64,000 nucleotides of DNA from JBCBSZ01 sp039185015 (GTDB lineage Bacteria > Actinomycetota > Acidimicrobiia > Acidimicrobiales > Poriferisodalaceae): NCBI GenBank assembly GCA_039185015.1, contig JBCDAU010000002.1, forward strand, positions 184,809-248,808, given 5' to 3'. Shown one piece after another: positions 31,641 through 40,475 of the stretch. Position 1 is the stretch's first letter, and each line of letters starts with the position of its first letter. The notes beneath the pieces were generated by a model, which saw only the letters and a program-made list of their open reading frames with translations, ran no database searches and was not told the origin of the DNA. A program made the translations under genes and the position numbers.

Positions 31641-33947
31641 TCAGGAGAACGAGGCGCCCGGCTCAGGATCGGCCTCGCTCGGCTCGGACGTCGCAGCAGC
31701 CTCGTCGACGCTCGCCCCGTCGTCGGGCGCGGAATCGGCCTCGTCGAGGCTCACCCGTACCTCGGTCGCCGCAGCCGCCGCCTCCTCGGCCAGCGGCGGC
31801 GCAGCCAGAAGCGCCTCGCCCGCCGGCTCGGTCGACCGGAACGTCGGATCGAGGCCGGGCACCGTGAGGTGCCACCCCGGTGCGTCGTCGTGGGGGTCGA
31901 GCTCCCAGAGCACCGCCGGCCGCTCGCCGTGCCAGCGCACCGCGATCCCCAACGTCCCGACGTGGGTCGGCACGCCCGTGGCCTCCCAATCGATGCCGTA
32001 CCACTCGGGGGCGACGACCGAGGCGACCTGGAGGCGCACCCCCTCCGGGCTGGGCTGCTCCATCACGACGAGGTGGCGGGCCAAGGTCAACAGCTCGGCG
32101 GTCGCGACACCGTGCTGGCCCGCGCCCGTGGTGCCGCCTCCCGATCGGGGATGGATCGACACGGGCCACGTCCAGGTCGGTGTCGCCGCCCCGAGCACCC
32201 ACCGAAGACGATCGAGCGCTCGGAGGTCACCGACGGCGAGCTCGGCGGTGGCCAGGCGCAGCGTGCGGGTCACGTTGAGGCCGCGAGGCGCGACCGCGTC
32301 GTGCACAGCGTCGCCGTGGAGGAACCGGGTCCGCACCGCCTCCGCCGTCGCCATGACGAACGGGTGGTCCTGGTGCAGGACCTCACAGGGCCACGTCGCC
32401 GCCAGGGCCTCGACCGACGTCTCGTCGACCGGGCGGTCCGGCGAGGACGGCAGGGCCTCGCCGCCGGCGCGGGCGGCAGCAGCCTCCAGCGACGCGAGGA
32501 GATCCACCCGCAGCTCGGCGCCGATGCGGGCAGCCTCGTGCGCGGCGTGCGGCTCGTCGAGCGCTCGGAGCACGACGGCGGCGTCCTGAAGACCGCGCAG
32601 CGCCCAGAAGGCATCGAGGTATCGCACCTCACCCGGCCGCCGATCGTCCTCACCGCGGGGAGGGAAGAGGCCCGTGGCCGCACCGTCCCCGGGCAGGCGA
32701 TGGCGGTCGAGCCATCCGACGGCCCGGATGATGGGCTCGGCGAGCGCGCCGATCAGCGCTCGGTCCCGGGTGAGCCGCCAGTGCTCGCCGATGGCGCCGA
32801 GGAACGCGCCGGTGTCCGCCCACTCGGTCGGGTGGCCGAGAACGGCGCCGTCGTCGTCTTGCCGATCGGCGAGACGAGCCAGCGCCCTCGCGGCCTCGTC
32901 GACCCGCCCCCACCGCGACATCGCGCCCAACACCAGGGCCGTCTCGCGCACCGACGGTTCGTCGCCCATCGGATCCAGCGACACCGCGTCGCCGACCTCG
33001 TGCAGCACCAGCGACCGTCGTCCGGCCTCCACCGCCTCGGCGAGCCGATCGTCCGGGAAGCGGACGACCGGGCCGGCTCCGGTCTGGGACGTCCAGCCGC
33101 TGGCGACGGTCGCCGCGTCGGGCACGCGGTCGAAGGATCCGCGGTCGACCTCCGGCTCGTCCTTCGATCGTCGGCGACGGGACCGATCTGCGACGGGCTC
33201 GTCGAGCGGGACGACGACGTGGAGTCGTCCCGTGTGGACGAGCGGGAGGACGACCGCGACGTGGGCGAGCGCTCCCGGGCACGCCACGTCCGTCGGTCCG
33301 CCCGCTCCGGCACCGGCCTCGAGGGTCGCGAACGCATCGCCCACGTGCAGGCTGCCCGTCACGACGAGGCCGGGGTCTCGGGGCAGCAACATCGCGGGAC
33401 GGTCGCCGACCAGCACGCGCCGACCGTCGACTCGCACCCGCTCGATGCCCGTCTGGCCCACGAGGTCGTAGGGCCGCACGGCCAACGCGAGCGAGATCGG
33501 TTCGGGCGCGTCGTTGGCGATCTCGATGACGACGGCCTCGCCGGGGAGGCGGGCCCCGTACACGCGGTGCGCGACCTCGCCCCCCGGGAGGCGGAGCAGG
33601 GTCTCGACGACCGGTGTGCGATCGAGCAGCCGTTGCCGGACGGCCGCTTCGCGCGCCGGGGCGATCCACCGATCGCCGGCGCCGACCCACCAGTCGATCG
33701 ACCACGAGGCGCCTGCGGGCCACACCAGCCCGGCGGCGTCGACGGCGGCCCGCCGGTCGGAGTCCAACGAGCCGACGAGGGTCCAGTTCCGGGCCGTGGT
33801 GTTGCCCGGCTGCGCGGTGCCGACCACGTAGCCCGGGTGGTCGGGGTCGGCCTGCTGCTCGAGCCAGCGGGGCAGCACCCATCCACGCCCGAGCAGCGGG
33901 GCCCGGAGCGCTGTCGCGTGGCGGTCACGTCGACGGGAGCGAAGCAC
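31641..33947 (-). CDS. Large six-hairpin-glycosidase-like protein
   Basis: 768 residues. The N-terminal third is beta-rich (RNWTLVGSLDSDRRAAVDAA, VIEIANDAPEPISLALAVRP). The middle and C-terminal parts are helical with paired acidic or aromatic patterns (VRETALVLGAMSRWGRVDEA, YLDAFWALRGLQDAAVVLRA, VSIHPRSGGGTTGAGQHGVA) reminiscent of (alpha/alpha)6 glucosidase or trehalase-like barrels. The C-terminal 40 residues are Glu/Asp/Ala-rich. No signal peptide. A role in glycan or glycogen turnover is possible, but I cannot name catalytic residues; treat it as a hypothetical protein with a glycosidase-like fold. Confidence 0.6.
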   Translation of the reverse strand: MLRSRRRDRHATALRAPLLGRGWVLPRWLEQQADPDHPGYVVGTAQPGNTTARNWTLVGSLDSDRRAAVDAAGLVWPAGASWSIDWWVGAGDRWIAPAREAAVRQRLLDRTPVVETLLRLPGGEVAHRVYGARLPGEAVVIEIANDAPEPISLALAVRPYDLVGQTGIERVRVDGRRVLVGDRPAMLLPRDPGLVVTGSLHVGDAFATLEAGAGAGGPTDVACPGALAHVAVVLPLVHTGRLHVVVPLDEPVADRSRRRRSKDEPEVDRGSFDRVPDAATVASGWTSQTGAGPVVRFPDDRLAEAVEAGRRSLVLHEVGDAVSLDPMGDEPSVRETALVLGAMSRWGRVDEAARALARLADRQDDDGAVLGHPTEWADTGAFLGAIGEHWRLTRDRALIGALAEPIIRAVGWLDRHRLPGDGAATGLFPPRGEDDRRPGEVRYLDAFWALRGLQDAAVVLRALDEPHAAHEAARIGAELRVDLLASLEAAAARAGGEALPSSPDRPVDETSVEALAATWPCEVLHQDHPFVMATAEAVRTRFLHGDAVHDAVAPRGLNVTRTLRLATAELAVGDLRALDRLRWVLGAATPTWTWPVSIHPRSGGGTTGAGQHGVATAELLTLARHLVVMEQPSPEGVRLQVASVVAPEWYGIDWEATGVPTHVGTLGIAVRWHGERPAVLWELDPHDDAPGWHLTVPGLDPTFRSTEPAGEALLAAPPLAEEAAAAATEVRVSLDEADSAPDDGASVDEAAATSEPSEADPEPGASFS

Positions 33948-33990
33948 CGGACGATCCTACGGGTCGCTCCGGTGGAGCCCGCAGCTGCGG

Positions 33991-34998
33991 CTACCCGGCG
34001 TCGGCCTCGGTGCGAGGCGCGACGGTCACCAGCCCGCGGTAGGCCTCCATGCCGCTGCGGCCGTGGTGGATCATCCCGTGGATCTCGCTGTGGATCGGCA
34101 TGTCCACGCCGTACTGCTCGGCGAGGTCCATCACCAGCCGGGCGGTCTTCACGCCCTCGGCGACCTGGTGGGTCGTGCCCATGATGTCCTCGAGCGTCTC
34201 ACCCCGGCCGAGCCGCTCGCCCAGGGTGCGGTTGCGGCTGTGCGGGCTCATGCACGTCGCCACGAGATCGCCCATGCCGGCCAGGCCGGCGAACGTCTCG
34301 GCCCGACCGCCCATCGCCACACCGAGCCGGGTGAGCTCGGCGAGGCCGCGGGTCAGCACCATCGCCCTCGTGTTGTCGCCGACACCGAGGCCCTCCCCCA
34401 CACCGGTTGCGATGGCGATCACGTTCTTGAGCGCGCCGCCGACCTCGCAGCCGATGACGTCGTCGTTCGTGTAGACACGGAACAGCCCGCTGGCGAACAC
34501 CTTCTGCAGCGAGGCGGCGACCTCGGGCTGCTCCATCCCGACCACCGCCGCGGCGGCCTGACCGGCGACGATCTCGCGGGCGATGTTGGGACCGGTGAGC
34601 GTGCCGACCGGTCGGTCCGGTAGCACCTCGCCGACGATCTGGGTCATCCGGAGCAGGGAGCCCTGCTCGAACCCCTTGGACAGGCTGAGCACCGGCACCC
34701 AGGGCCGCACGTGCGGCGCGGCCTCGGCGAGGATCTCCCGGAAGCCGTGGGTCGGGACGCCCATCACGATCACGTCTGCGGAGGAGGCCGCCTCGGCCAG
34801 ATCCGAGGTCGCGTGGAGACGCCGATGCAGCCGGAGGTCGGGGAGGTACCGGCTGTTGGTGTGCTCGTCGTTGATCTCGTCGGCGACCTCGGGCCGCCGG
34901 GCCCACAGCAGCGTCGGCGCGTTCCGACTGGCCAGGTTCGCGACCGTCGTCCCCCACGACCCCGCGCCGATCACGGCGACCCGCAGCTCGTGCGGCAT
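33991..34998 (-). CDS. gpsA: Glycerol-3-phosphate dehydrogenase (NAD(P)+)
   Basis: 335 residues. VAVIGAGSWGTTVANLASRN is the nucleotide-binding loop; VPVLSLSKGFEQGSLLRMTQ, TLTGPNIAREIVAGQAAAAV and YTNDDVIGCEVGGALKNVIA carry the catalytic lysines; LGVAMGGRAETFAGLAGMGD and SRNRTLGERLGRGETLEDIM follow. It makes sn-glycerol-3-phosphate for phospholipids from dihydroxyacetone phosphate. ATG 34998 lies only 29 bp from the divergent cofC start. Confidence 0.96.
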   Translation of the reverse strand: MPHELRVAVIGAGSWGTTVANLASRNAPTLLWARRPEVADEINDEHTNSRYLPDLRLHRRLHATSDLAEAASSADVIVMGVPTHGFREILAEAAPHVRPWVPVLSLSKGFEQGSLLRMTQIVGEVLPDRPVGTLTGPNIAREIVAGQAAAAVVGMEQPEVAASLQKVFASGLFRVYTNDDVIGCEVGGALKNVIAIATGVGEGLGVGDNTRAMVLTRGLAELTRLGVAMGGRAETFAGLAGMGDLVATCMSPHSRNRTLGERLGRGETLEDIMGTTHQVAEGVKTARLVMDLAEQYGVDMPIHSEIHGMIHHGRSGMEAYRGLVTVAPRTEADAG

Positions 34999-35014
34999 CG
35001 TCCGACCCCCCTCG

Positions 35015-35020
35015 TAGACT
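35015..35020 (+). promoter_or_regulatory. Probable -10 box of cofC
   Basis: TAGACT, then seven bases, then GTG 35028, matching the other putative leaderless promoters. The entire intergenic space to gpsA is 29 bp, so upstream promoter elements lie inside gpsA. Confidence 0.4.
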
Positions 35021-35027
35021 CCCCTGA

Positions 35028-35675
35028 GTGACGGCGCAGCGTAGCCCGCGGCCTCGGCCGGGCAGCCAGATCGCCGGGCGGGCGCGAGCCCTCGTCGTCC
35101 CCATCAAGGCCTTCGCCGACGCGAAGGGCCGACTCGCCGAGCGCTTCGCCCCGCAGGAGCGGCAGGCGCTGGCGGTGGCCATGGCCGACCGGGTGCTCGC
35201 CGCCGCCGGATCACTCGAGGTCTTCGTCGTCGCCGACGACCCCGAGGTCGTTCGGTGGGCGACCGCGGGCGGCGCCCGGGTCGTCGACCCCGGTGAGCCC
35301 GGCCTGAGCCGCGCCGTGTCCGTCGGTGTCGCGGCCGCACGACGCGCCGGGCACGACCGGGTGGTCGTCAGCCACGGCGACCTGCCCCTCGCCGACGATC
35401 TCGACCGCATCGACCGCCACGCCGACGTCGTCCTCGTGACCGACCGCCACGGCGACGGCACCAACGTGGTGGCGCTGCGGACCGATGTCGGGTTCCGCTT
35501 CGCCTACGGCGCCGGCTCACGCCACCGTCACGTCGCCGAGGCCCACCGACTCGACCAGTCCGTCCGTGTCGTCACCCGCAGCGGTCTGTGCTGGGATGTC
35601 GATGTGCCCGATGACATCGCCGGCCCCGTTGCCGACCTCCTCGCCCGCACCATCGACGAGGCCGCGCATGGCTGA
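35028..35675 (+). CDS. cofC: 2-phospho-L-lactate/phosphoenolpyruvate guanylyltransferase (F420 biosynthesis)
   Basis: 215 residues. ALVVPIKAFADAKGRLAERF is the CofC/FbiD nucleotide-binding start. VVVSHGDLPLADDLDRIDRH holds the metal-binding Asp, and RHGDGTNVVALRTDVGFRFA and YGAGSRHRHVAEAHRLDQSV are family segments. It activates 2-phospholactate or PEP with GTP for coenzyme F420. This supports F420 use by the LLM oxidoreductase at 9221. The next gene starts within its last eight bases, so the two are co-translated. Confidence 0.92.
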   Translation: MTAQRSPRPRPGSQIAGRARALVVPIKAFADAKGRLAERFAPQERQALAVAMADRVLAAAGSLEVFVVADDPEVVRWATAGGARVVDPGEPGLSRAVSVGVAAARRAGHDRVVVSHGDLPLADDLDRIDRHADVVLVTDRHGDGTNVVALRTDVGFRFAYGAGSRHRHVAEAHRLDQSVRVVTRSGLCWDVDVPDDIAGPVADLLARTIDEAAHG

Positions 35676-36450
35676 CGGTCGAGTCGTCGATCCGCTCGAC
35701 ACCGCCGCCACCGCATCGACCACCGCTCTCGCCCGGAACCTCCCGCAACCCCAGCGGGTCACGGCGGTCATCGCCCACCCCGACGATGCCGAGTTCCACG
35801 CCGGCGCGACGCTCGCCAAGTGGGCGGCAGGGGGCGCCGAGGTCTCCTACATCGTGTGCACGGACGGTTCGAAGGGCACGTGGGACCCGACCGTCGACCA
35901 GGCGAAGCTCGTCGTCACCCGCCAGGCCGAGCAGCGCGCCGCGGCCGAGGCGCTCGGGGCCACCGGCGAGGTGATCTTCCTCGGGTGGCCCGACGGCGAG
36001 CTCGAGAGCGGGCTGCGTCAGCGCAGCCAGGTCGCGTACTGGCTCCGTCGCTTCCGCCCCGACGTCGTGCTCGGCCACGATCCGTGGAAGCGCTACCGGC
36101 TCCACCCCGACCATCGCAACGCCGGCTTCCTCGCCGTCGACGGGGTGGTCGCCGCCCGCGATCCGTTCTTCTTCCCCGAGCACCACATCCCCCATCACCG
36201 TCCGACGGGGCTGTTGCTGTTCGAGGCCGACGAGCCCGACCACGCCGAGGACGTCACTGGCTTCGTCGACACCAAGATCGCCGCCCTCGAACGCCACGAG
36301 TCGCAGTTCGAGACGACGATGAAGATCACCGACGGCAACGACTCCCAGACCGAGGCGTTCCGGGCCCGGGTCCGCGACCGCCTCGCCGAGTCGGGAGCGA
36401 AGGCCGGCGTCGAGCACGCCGAGCTCTTCAAGCTCATCGACCGGCTCTGA
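35668..36450 (+). CDS. PIG-L family N-acetylglucosaminyl deacetylase
   Basis: 260 residues. TAVIAHPDDAEFHAGATLAK has the zinc-binding AHPDD motif, RLHPDHRNAGFLAVDGVVAA has the second metal His, and ICTDGSKGT-like VCTDGSKGTWD is also typical. The family includes MshB and Mca of mycothiol metabolism and other GlcNAc deacetylases; which applies here is not clear. ATG 35668 overlaps the cofC stop by eight bases. A hairpin repeat follows its stop. Confidence 0.88.
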   Translation: MADGRVVDPLDTAATASTTALARNLPQPQRVTAVIAHPDDAEFHAGATLAKWAAGGAEVSYIVCTDGSKGTWDPTVDQAKLVVTRQAEQRAAAEALGATGEVIFLGWPDGELESGLRQRSQVAYWLRRFRPDVVLGHDPWKRYRLHPDHRNAGFLAVDGVVAARDPFFFPEHHIPHHRPTGLLLFEADEPDHAEDVTGFVDTKIAALERHESQFETTMKITDGNDSQTEAFRARVRDRLAESGAKAGVEHAELFKLIDRL

Positions 36451-36456
36451 CATCAC

Positions 36457-36515
36457 CCGGGCGGGGACCCCGGACCCCCGCCCTCCTCCACCGGTCCTCG
36501 CTGCAGACGCAGCTG
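36457..36515 (+). repeat. Dispersed hairpin repeat, copy C
   Basis: CGGGCGGGG, ACCCCGGAC, CCCCGCCC (stem at 36459-36483), then CTCCTCCACCGGTCCTCG and a second hairpin region GCTGCAGACGCAGC. Shares order and most bases with copies A (24526-24587, minus) and B (53659-53717). Starts 6 bp after the PIG-L gene and may end its transcript. Confidence 0.65.
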
Positions 36516-36571
36516 CGGCGTGGCCGTGCTCGTGCCCGGCGTGGGTCCGGGAGCCGACGCGGGTCGACAGC

Positions 36572-37363
36572 TCAGAACTGGCCGGGTTCGCGGCCGCCGC
36601 CCGGCGGGCCGGCGAAGGCCTGGGCGATCGAGATCCAGTCGGCCGCCGCATCGCCCTCGGTCTCGATCGAGACGTCGTCGGGATGCCGGCGCTGGGTGAC
36701 CACCAGGCAGAAGTCGAGGGCCGGACCGGTCACACGGTCCGCCGCCTCCTCCGGGCCCCAGGTCCACACGTCGCCGCCGGGACCGGTGAGCTCGACCCGG
36801 ATCTCGGCCGCAGGCATCTCGCGCTCGTTGGTGAAGTAGGCGAACGGCCGGGCCCGGACCCCGATGTGGGCGACGTGGCGGAGCCGCTCGGTCGGGAGTC
36901 GGTCGACTCCGAGGCTGTCGAACACGTCCTGCCCGTGCGCCCAGGTCTCCATGAGCCGAGCGGTGGCGAAGCTGCGAGCCGCCATCGGCGGGCCGTACCA
37001 CGGCAGCCGGTCGGAGGCACCGAGTGGCCGGAAGGCATCGAGCATCGCGGCGCGCCGCTGCCGCCACCAGTCGAGGACGTCGGGGGGATCGAGGGCCCGA
37101 CCCATCTCGGTCCCCTCGGCGATCAGGTCGCGGCCGGATTCGAGCGCAGCCTCGGTCTCCTGGACGAACAGCTCGGGTTCGAGCGCCGACGTGGTGGCCG
37201 TGCCGTCGAAGTAGGCGAGGTGGCTGATGGTGTCGCGGATCGACCACCCCTCGGCCGGCGTCGACCGGTCCCACTCCTCGTCGGGCAGCGCGGCGACCAC
37301 GGCGTCGAGCTCATGGTGCTCGGCCTCGAGGTCGGCGCAGATCGATCCCATTCCCCCGCTCAC
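36572..37363 (-). CDS. TIGR03084-type DinB-fold metal-binding protein
   Basis: 263 residues. The four-helix DinB/maleylpyruvate-isomerase-like N-terminal domain is visible in ICADLEAEHHELDAVVAALP, WSIRDTISHLAYFDGTATTS and RSFATARLMETWAHGQDVFD; the histidines of HLAYFD, the AEHHEL segment and WAHGQD are the likely metal ligands. The C-terminal domain resembles sterol-carrier-like folds. Related proteins are mycothiol-dependent enzymes. The start could be GTG 37363 or ATG 37351. Substrate unknown. Confidence 0.8.
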   Translation of the reverse strand: MSGGMGSICADLEAEHHELDAVVAALPDEEWDRSTPAEGWSIRDTISHLAYFDGTATTSALEPELFVQETEAALESGRDLIAEGTEMGRALDPPDVLDWWRQRRAAMLDAFRPLGASDRLPWYGPPMAARSFATARLMETWAHGQDVFDSLGVDRLPTERLRHVAHIGVRARPFAYFTNEREMPAAEIRVELTGPGGDVWTWGPEEAADRVTGPALDFCLVVTQRRHPDDVSIETEGDAAADWISIAQAFAGPPGGGREPGQF

Positions 37364-37426
37364 GCCGTCACCGTAGTGGGCGGGGTGCCCGTCGGACCCG
37401 ATCCGCCGCCTACCGTTGGCTCCGCC

Positions 37427-38113
37427 ATGACCGACTCCGGGCCGCTGCCGTTCGGTGTCGACGACGTCCGTCGGCTCGTCGACCGCCTCGCCACCGAGGC
37501 CACCCAGGCCGTTGCCCAACGCCCGCTGCGGGTCCGCATGCGCCCATCGCTGGGCGGCATGCTCACCGGCCGTCTCGACGAGGTCGAGATCGAGATGCGG
37601 GGCGTCGCGACGACCGGCCTCCTCGTGGACCGGGTCGTCATCCGCTCGGTCAACATCCGGACCCGACCGGGCCTGCCGCCCCGCCTCCAGGCGGACGCGG
37701 TCGACATGACCGGCACCGTCACCGAGGAGGCCGTGAACCGCTGGCTGCGCACGGATCTCGGACCCTTCCGGGTCCGACTCCGGGACGACGGCATCGCCGT
37801 GCGGACCGGCGTCGCCGGGATCAAGGTGAACGAGGTGCGCGCCGAGCTCGACGTCGAAGGACGCTGGCTCCGCCTTCGTCCCACTCGAGCCGAGGTGCTC
37901 GGCGTGCCCACCCCGATGACGAGCCTGTTCCGTGGCTACCTCCCGATGCCGGCGCTCCCGTCCGGCGCCAAGCTCGGCACCGTCACCCACGGCCACGAGG
38001 AGCTGTCGGCGACCGTGGAGCTCGGCGAGCTCGACGAGCCGATCGACGCGGGCCTGACCCAGCGGCTCATCCGCAGGGTGAAGCTCGCCCCGCTGTCCTC
38101 ACCCGAGGACTGA
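37427..38113 (+). CDS. DUF2993/LmeA-like lipid-binding protein
   Basis: 228 residues. LRVRMRPSLGGMLTGRLDEV and VVIRSVNIRTRPGLPPRLQA, then TVTEEAVNRWLRTDLGPFRV and VAGIKVNEVRAELDVEGRWL fit the DUF2993 pattern of beta-rich, lipid-binding domains such as mycobacterial LmeA. No signal peptide is seen, unlike LmeA, so it may act inside the cell. A TACCGT box 10 bp before ATG 37427 is a possible promoter. Convergent with and abutting the cytochrome c gene. Confidence 0.7.
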   Translation: MTDSGPLPFGVDDVRRLVDRLATEATQAVAQRPLRVRMRPSLGGMLTGRLDEVEIEMRGVATTGLLVDRVVIRSVNIRTRPGLPPRLQADAVDMTGTVTEEAVNRWLRTDLGPFRVRLRDDGIAVRTGVAGIKVNEVRAELDVEGRWLRLRPTRAEVLGVPTPMTSLFRGYLPMPALPSGAKLGTVTHGHEELSATVELGELDEPIDAGLTQRLIRRVKLAPLSSPED

Positions 38114-38470
38114 TCAGCCCACTCCGCTCAGGACCTCGCGGGTGTAGGCGACGACGGCATCGAGCTCGTCGGCGGTGAGATCGTCGGCGAACGCCGGCAT
38201 CCCGCCTCGACCGTTCGCTATGACCGCCAGCTGCTCGGCCGGATCGGGATACCGCTCGAGCATGCGGTCGCCGTTCAGTCGCGGACCGCTCCGCCCGCCG
38301 CCGTCGGCGCCGTGGCAGCGCGAGCACTGCTCGCCGTAGACGTCACGTCCGAGGACGAGGACGGGGTCGGCCGTGCCGTCGGCCCCGAGCGGTACCTCCG
38401 GCACGGAACCGGAGCTGCAGGACGCGGCGAGGAGGAGCAGCGCACCGACGAGGAGGAGGGGACGTCGCAC
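38114..38470 (-). CDS. Cytochrome c lipoprotein
   Basis: 118 residues. The lipoprotein signal is LLLVGALLLLAASCSSGS. One c-type haem site CSRCH follows at about residue 49, and the axial methionine is in RGGMPAFADDLTADELDAVV. This is a small class I (c6-like) cytochrome anchored to the outer face of the membrane, able to carry electrons to or from a membrane complex. No partner oxidase or reductase is adjacent. Confidence 0.9.
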   Translation of the reverse strand: MRRPLLLVGALLLLAASCSSGSVPEVPLGADGTADPVLVLGRDVYGEQCSRCHGADGGGRSGPRLNGDRMLERYPDPAEQLAVIANGRGGMPAFADDLTADELDAVVAYTREVLSGVG

Positions 38471-38612
38471 GACGGGCGACGGTATCCGCCGCCGGACCGC
38501 TCGCGTCCACGCCGGGGACGTGACCCTCGCCCGGCGACGTCGAGATGACGATGCCCACCACGAGCGCTAGGTTCGCGGTCGGCGCTTCCCCCTCGGTCTC
38601 CGAGGACTCGCC

Positions 38613-39257
38613 ATGTCCCGTTCCCCGCTCACGGGCCGACCGCTCGCCGCACTCCTGGTCGCGGCCGCCGCGGTCGCGCTGCTCGCCTGCGGATCGTCGT
38701 CGGCCGGCGACGATCGTTCCGCCGAGGACGTCGTCGCCGACGCACGGCCGGTGGACGAGCAGGATCCGCCGACCGCATCGGCCGCAGCGGGTGGACACGA
38801 CCACCACCACGACACCGGGCAGGCGCACGTCCACGAGGAGCCGGGAGCCACGGTGCCCAGCGCCGAGGTCTGCGGCCTCCTCGAGGCGGCTGGGTGCGCC
38901 CTGCTCCCCGACCACCTCACCGAGCCACAGGTCGAGCTGGTCACCTGGGCGGCCTCGTCGCTTCCGGCGGGCCGTGAGGCACCGGACGTCGTGCTCGGCG
39001 CCGCCATCGTGACCTGCGCGTTCCTGGACGACGTGCCGTACCGCGAGATGGTCATCCTCGCCGATCGGCTCAACCGCACCGAGTCCGACCCGTCGTTGGC
39101 GCTCGTCTACGCGATGACGCCGTTCGTCACCCCCGCAGCGGTCACGTTCCTGTGCCCCGAGCACCTCGAGTCGGCGCGGGCCGACATGGCCGAGGTCGTG
39201 TGCGCGACGGCGACGCCAGAGGTGTGCGCGGCCTTCGAGGCCGACTGGCTCGCCTGA
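38613..39257 (+). CDS. Secreted lipoprotein with a His-rich linker
   Basis: 214 residues. A lipoprotein signal ends in AVALLACGSSSAGDD. The linker GGHDHHHDTGQAHVHEEPGA has seven histidines and several acids and could bind Zn, Cu or Ni. The folded part contains six cysteines (EVCGLLEAAGCALLPD, VTCAFLD, TFLCPEHL, VVCATATPEVCAAF), likely disulfide-bonded outside the cell. No family recognised. Metal capture at the cell surface is a guess from composition. Confidence 0.7.
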   Translation: MSRSPLTGRPLAALLVAAAAVALLACGSSSAGDDRSAEDVVADARPVDEQDPPTASAAAGGHDHHHDTGQAHVHEEPGATVPSAEVCGLLEAAGCALLPDHLTEPQVELVTWAASSLPAGREAPDVVLGAAIVTCAFLDDVPYREMVILADRLNRTESDPSLALVYAMTPFVTPAAVTFLCPEHLESARADMAEVVCATATPEVCAAFEADWLA

Positions 39258-39260
39258 GGC

Positions 39261-40130
39261 TCAGGCCACGGCCTGGGGGTGCGGCCCCAGAGCCCATCCC
39301 AACCCCCGCAGCAGCACCTGGGTGGCCGGCCGCACCGCGAGCAGCTCGGAGCCGGGCACGACGGGGAGGCGCAACTCCCGACGGGCCCAGCGCGGGAGCA
39401 ACGTGACCGCCGCCGACAGCACCACGCCATAGGGGGCGCGGGCCACGATCGGCACGGGCGGCACCACGAGGAAGCGGACGGCCTCGCGCGCCTGCGAACC
39501 CGCCGTGGTCTCACCGCGGAACGAACGCAGCGCGTCGCGGAGCTCCGCCGTGCTCCGAGGCACCTCCTGCGCTCCGAGTCGGGTCGCGACCTCGGCCATC
39601 TCCTCGACGTACTGGTCGCGGCGGACGGGCACGAGCGGTGAGGCGCCGTAGCGATCGTGGGCCCGGAGGAAGCTGTCGACCTCCGTGGCGTGGACCCACA
39701 ACAGGAGCCGGGGATCACCGGCGGAGTAGCGCCGTCCGTCGGGGGCCGTCCCCATCACGTGGCGGTGGACGGCGCGCACGCCGGCGATCGCCTCTTCCGC
39801 CTCGCGCACGGTGCCGAAGGTCGTAGCCCCGACGAAGGCGCCGGTGCGGTGCAGCCGGCCGAGCGGATCGTCCTTGTAGGAGGAGTGGTCGGCGACGCCG
39901 GCCATCGCGAGGGGGTGCAGGGTCTGCAGCAGGAGGGCACGCACCCCACCGACGAGCATGGCGAGGTCGCTGTGGACCGCCCAGACGGCGCTGTCGGGGC
40001 CGAACAACCCGTGGTCCTCCCGAACCGCCGGGACCTCGGGGCGTTCGCGGCTGCCGGCGAGCAGCCCTCGCACCGCACCACCCGCCTGGGTGCGGACCCG
40101 CTCGATCGCCGTCTCGATCACGGGATCCAC
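39261..40130 (-). CDS. MpaB-type oxygenase (DUF2236)
   Basis: 289 residues. The family pattern is clear: DSAVWAVHSDLAMLVGGVRA, LLLQTLHPLAMAGVADHSSY, DPLGRLHRTGAFVGATTFGT, AIAGVRAVHRHVMGTAPDGR and DPRLLLWVHATEVDSFLRAH. Conserved histidines in these segments would hold haem or iron in relatives such as MpaB and latex-clearing protein. Expected to be an oxygenase acting on a hydrophobic substrate. Convergent with the lipoprotein gene, with a 3-bp gap. Confidence 0.88.
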   Translation of the reverse strand: MDPVIETAIERVRTQAGGAVRGLLAGSRERPEVPAVREDHGLFGPDSAVWAVHSDLAMLVGGVRALLLQTLHPLAMAGVADHSSYKDDPLGRLHRTGAFVGATTFGTVREAEEAIAGVRAVHRHVMGTAPDGRRYSAGDPRLLLWVHATEVDSFLRAHDRYGASPLVPVRRDQYVEEMAEVATRLGAQEVPRSTAELRDALRSFRGETTAGSQAREAVRFLVVPPVPIVARAPYGVVLSAAVTLLPRWARRELRLPVVPGSELLAVRPATQVLLRGLGWALGPHPQAVA

Positions 40131-40187
40131 CGTAGAACCGGCGGGTGGCGAAGCCCGACACCACGGCGGGTCGAATCGTGGTGGGCT

Positions 40188-40475
40188 TCAGAGGCAGGTG
40201 CAGGGTGACGCAGCGCAGCTCGGACAGCCGTCGGCGTACCGGGCGAAGGCCTCCTCGAGGCTGATGTCGATCTGGTTGGCGAGCGAGGCGAGCCAGGCGA
40301 GGACATCGCCGAGCTCGTGCACCTGCTGGTCGCGCGTCCCCTTCCGCACCGCCTGGGCCAGCTCGCCGAGCTCTTCGGCCAGCCAGGCGATCGTCGAGGG
40401 GACGCCCCGCTCGCGATCCTTGGCGCCGTACGCGTCCTCGATGACCCGCTGCACGTCACCCAGCTCCACGACCAT
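40188..40475 (-). CDS. MazG-like pyrophosphohydrolase with a Cys-rich tail
   Basis: 95 residues. TIAWLAEELGELAQAVRKGT and QQVHELGDVLAWLASLANQI have the E-x-x-E and E/H-x-x-D metal-binding pattern of the all-alpha NTP pyrophosphohydrolases. The protein ends in CPSCAASPCTCL, four cysteines that may form a zinc site or dimer link. It probably removes non-canonical nucleotides. ATG 40475 lies inside the last 20 bp of the acyltransferase gene, so the two are co-translated. Confidence 0.85.
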   Translation of the reverse strand: MVVELGDVQRVIEDAYGAKDRERGVPSTIAWLAEELGELAQAVRKGTRDQQVHELGDVLAWLASLANQIDISLEEAFARYADGCPSCAASPCTCL

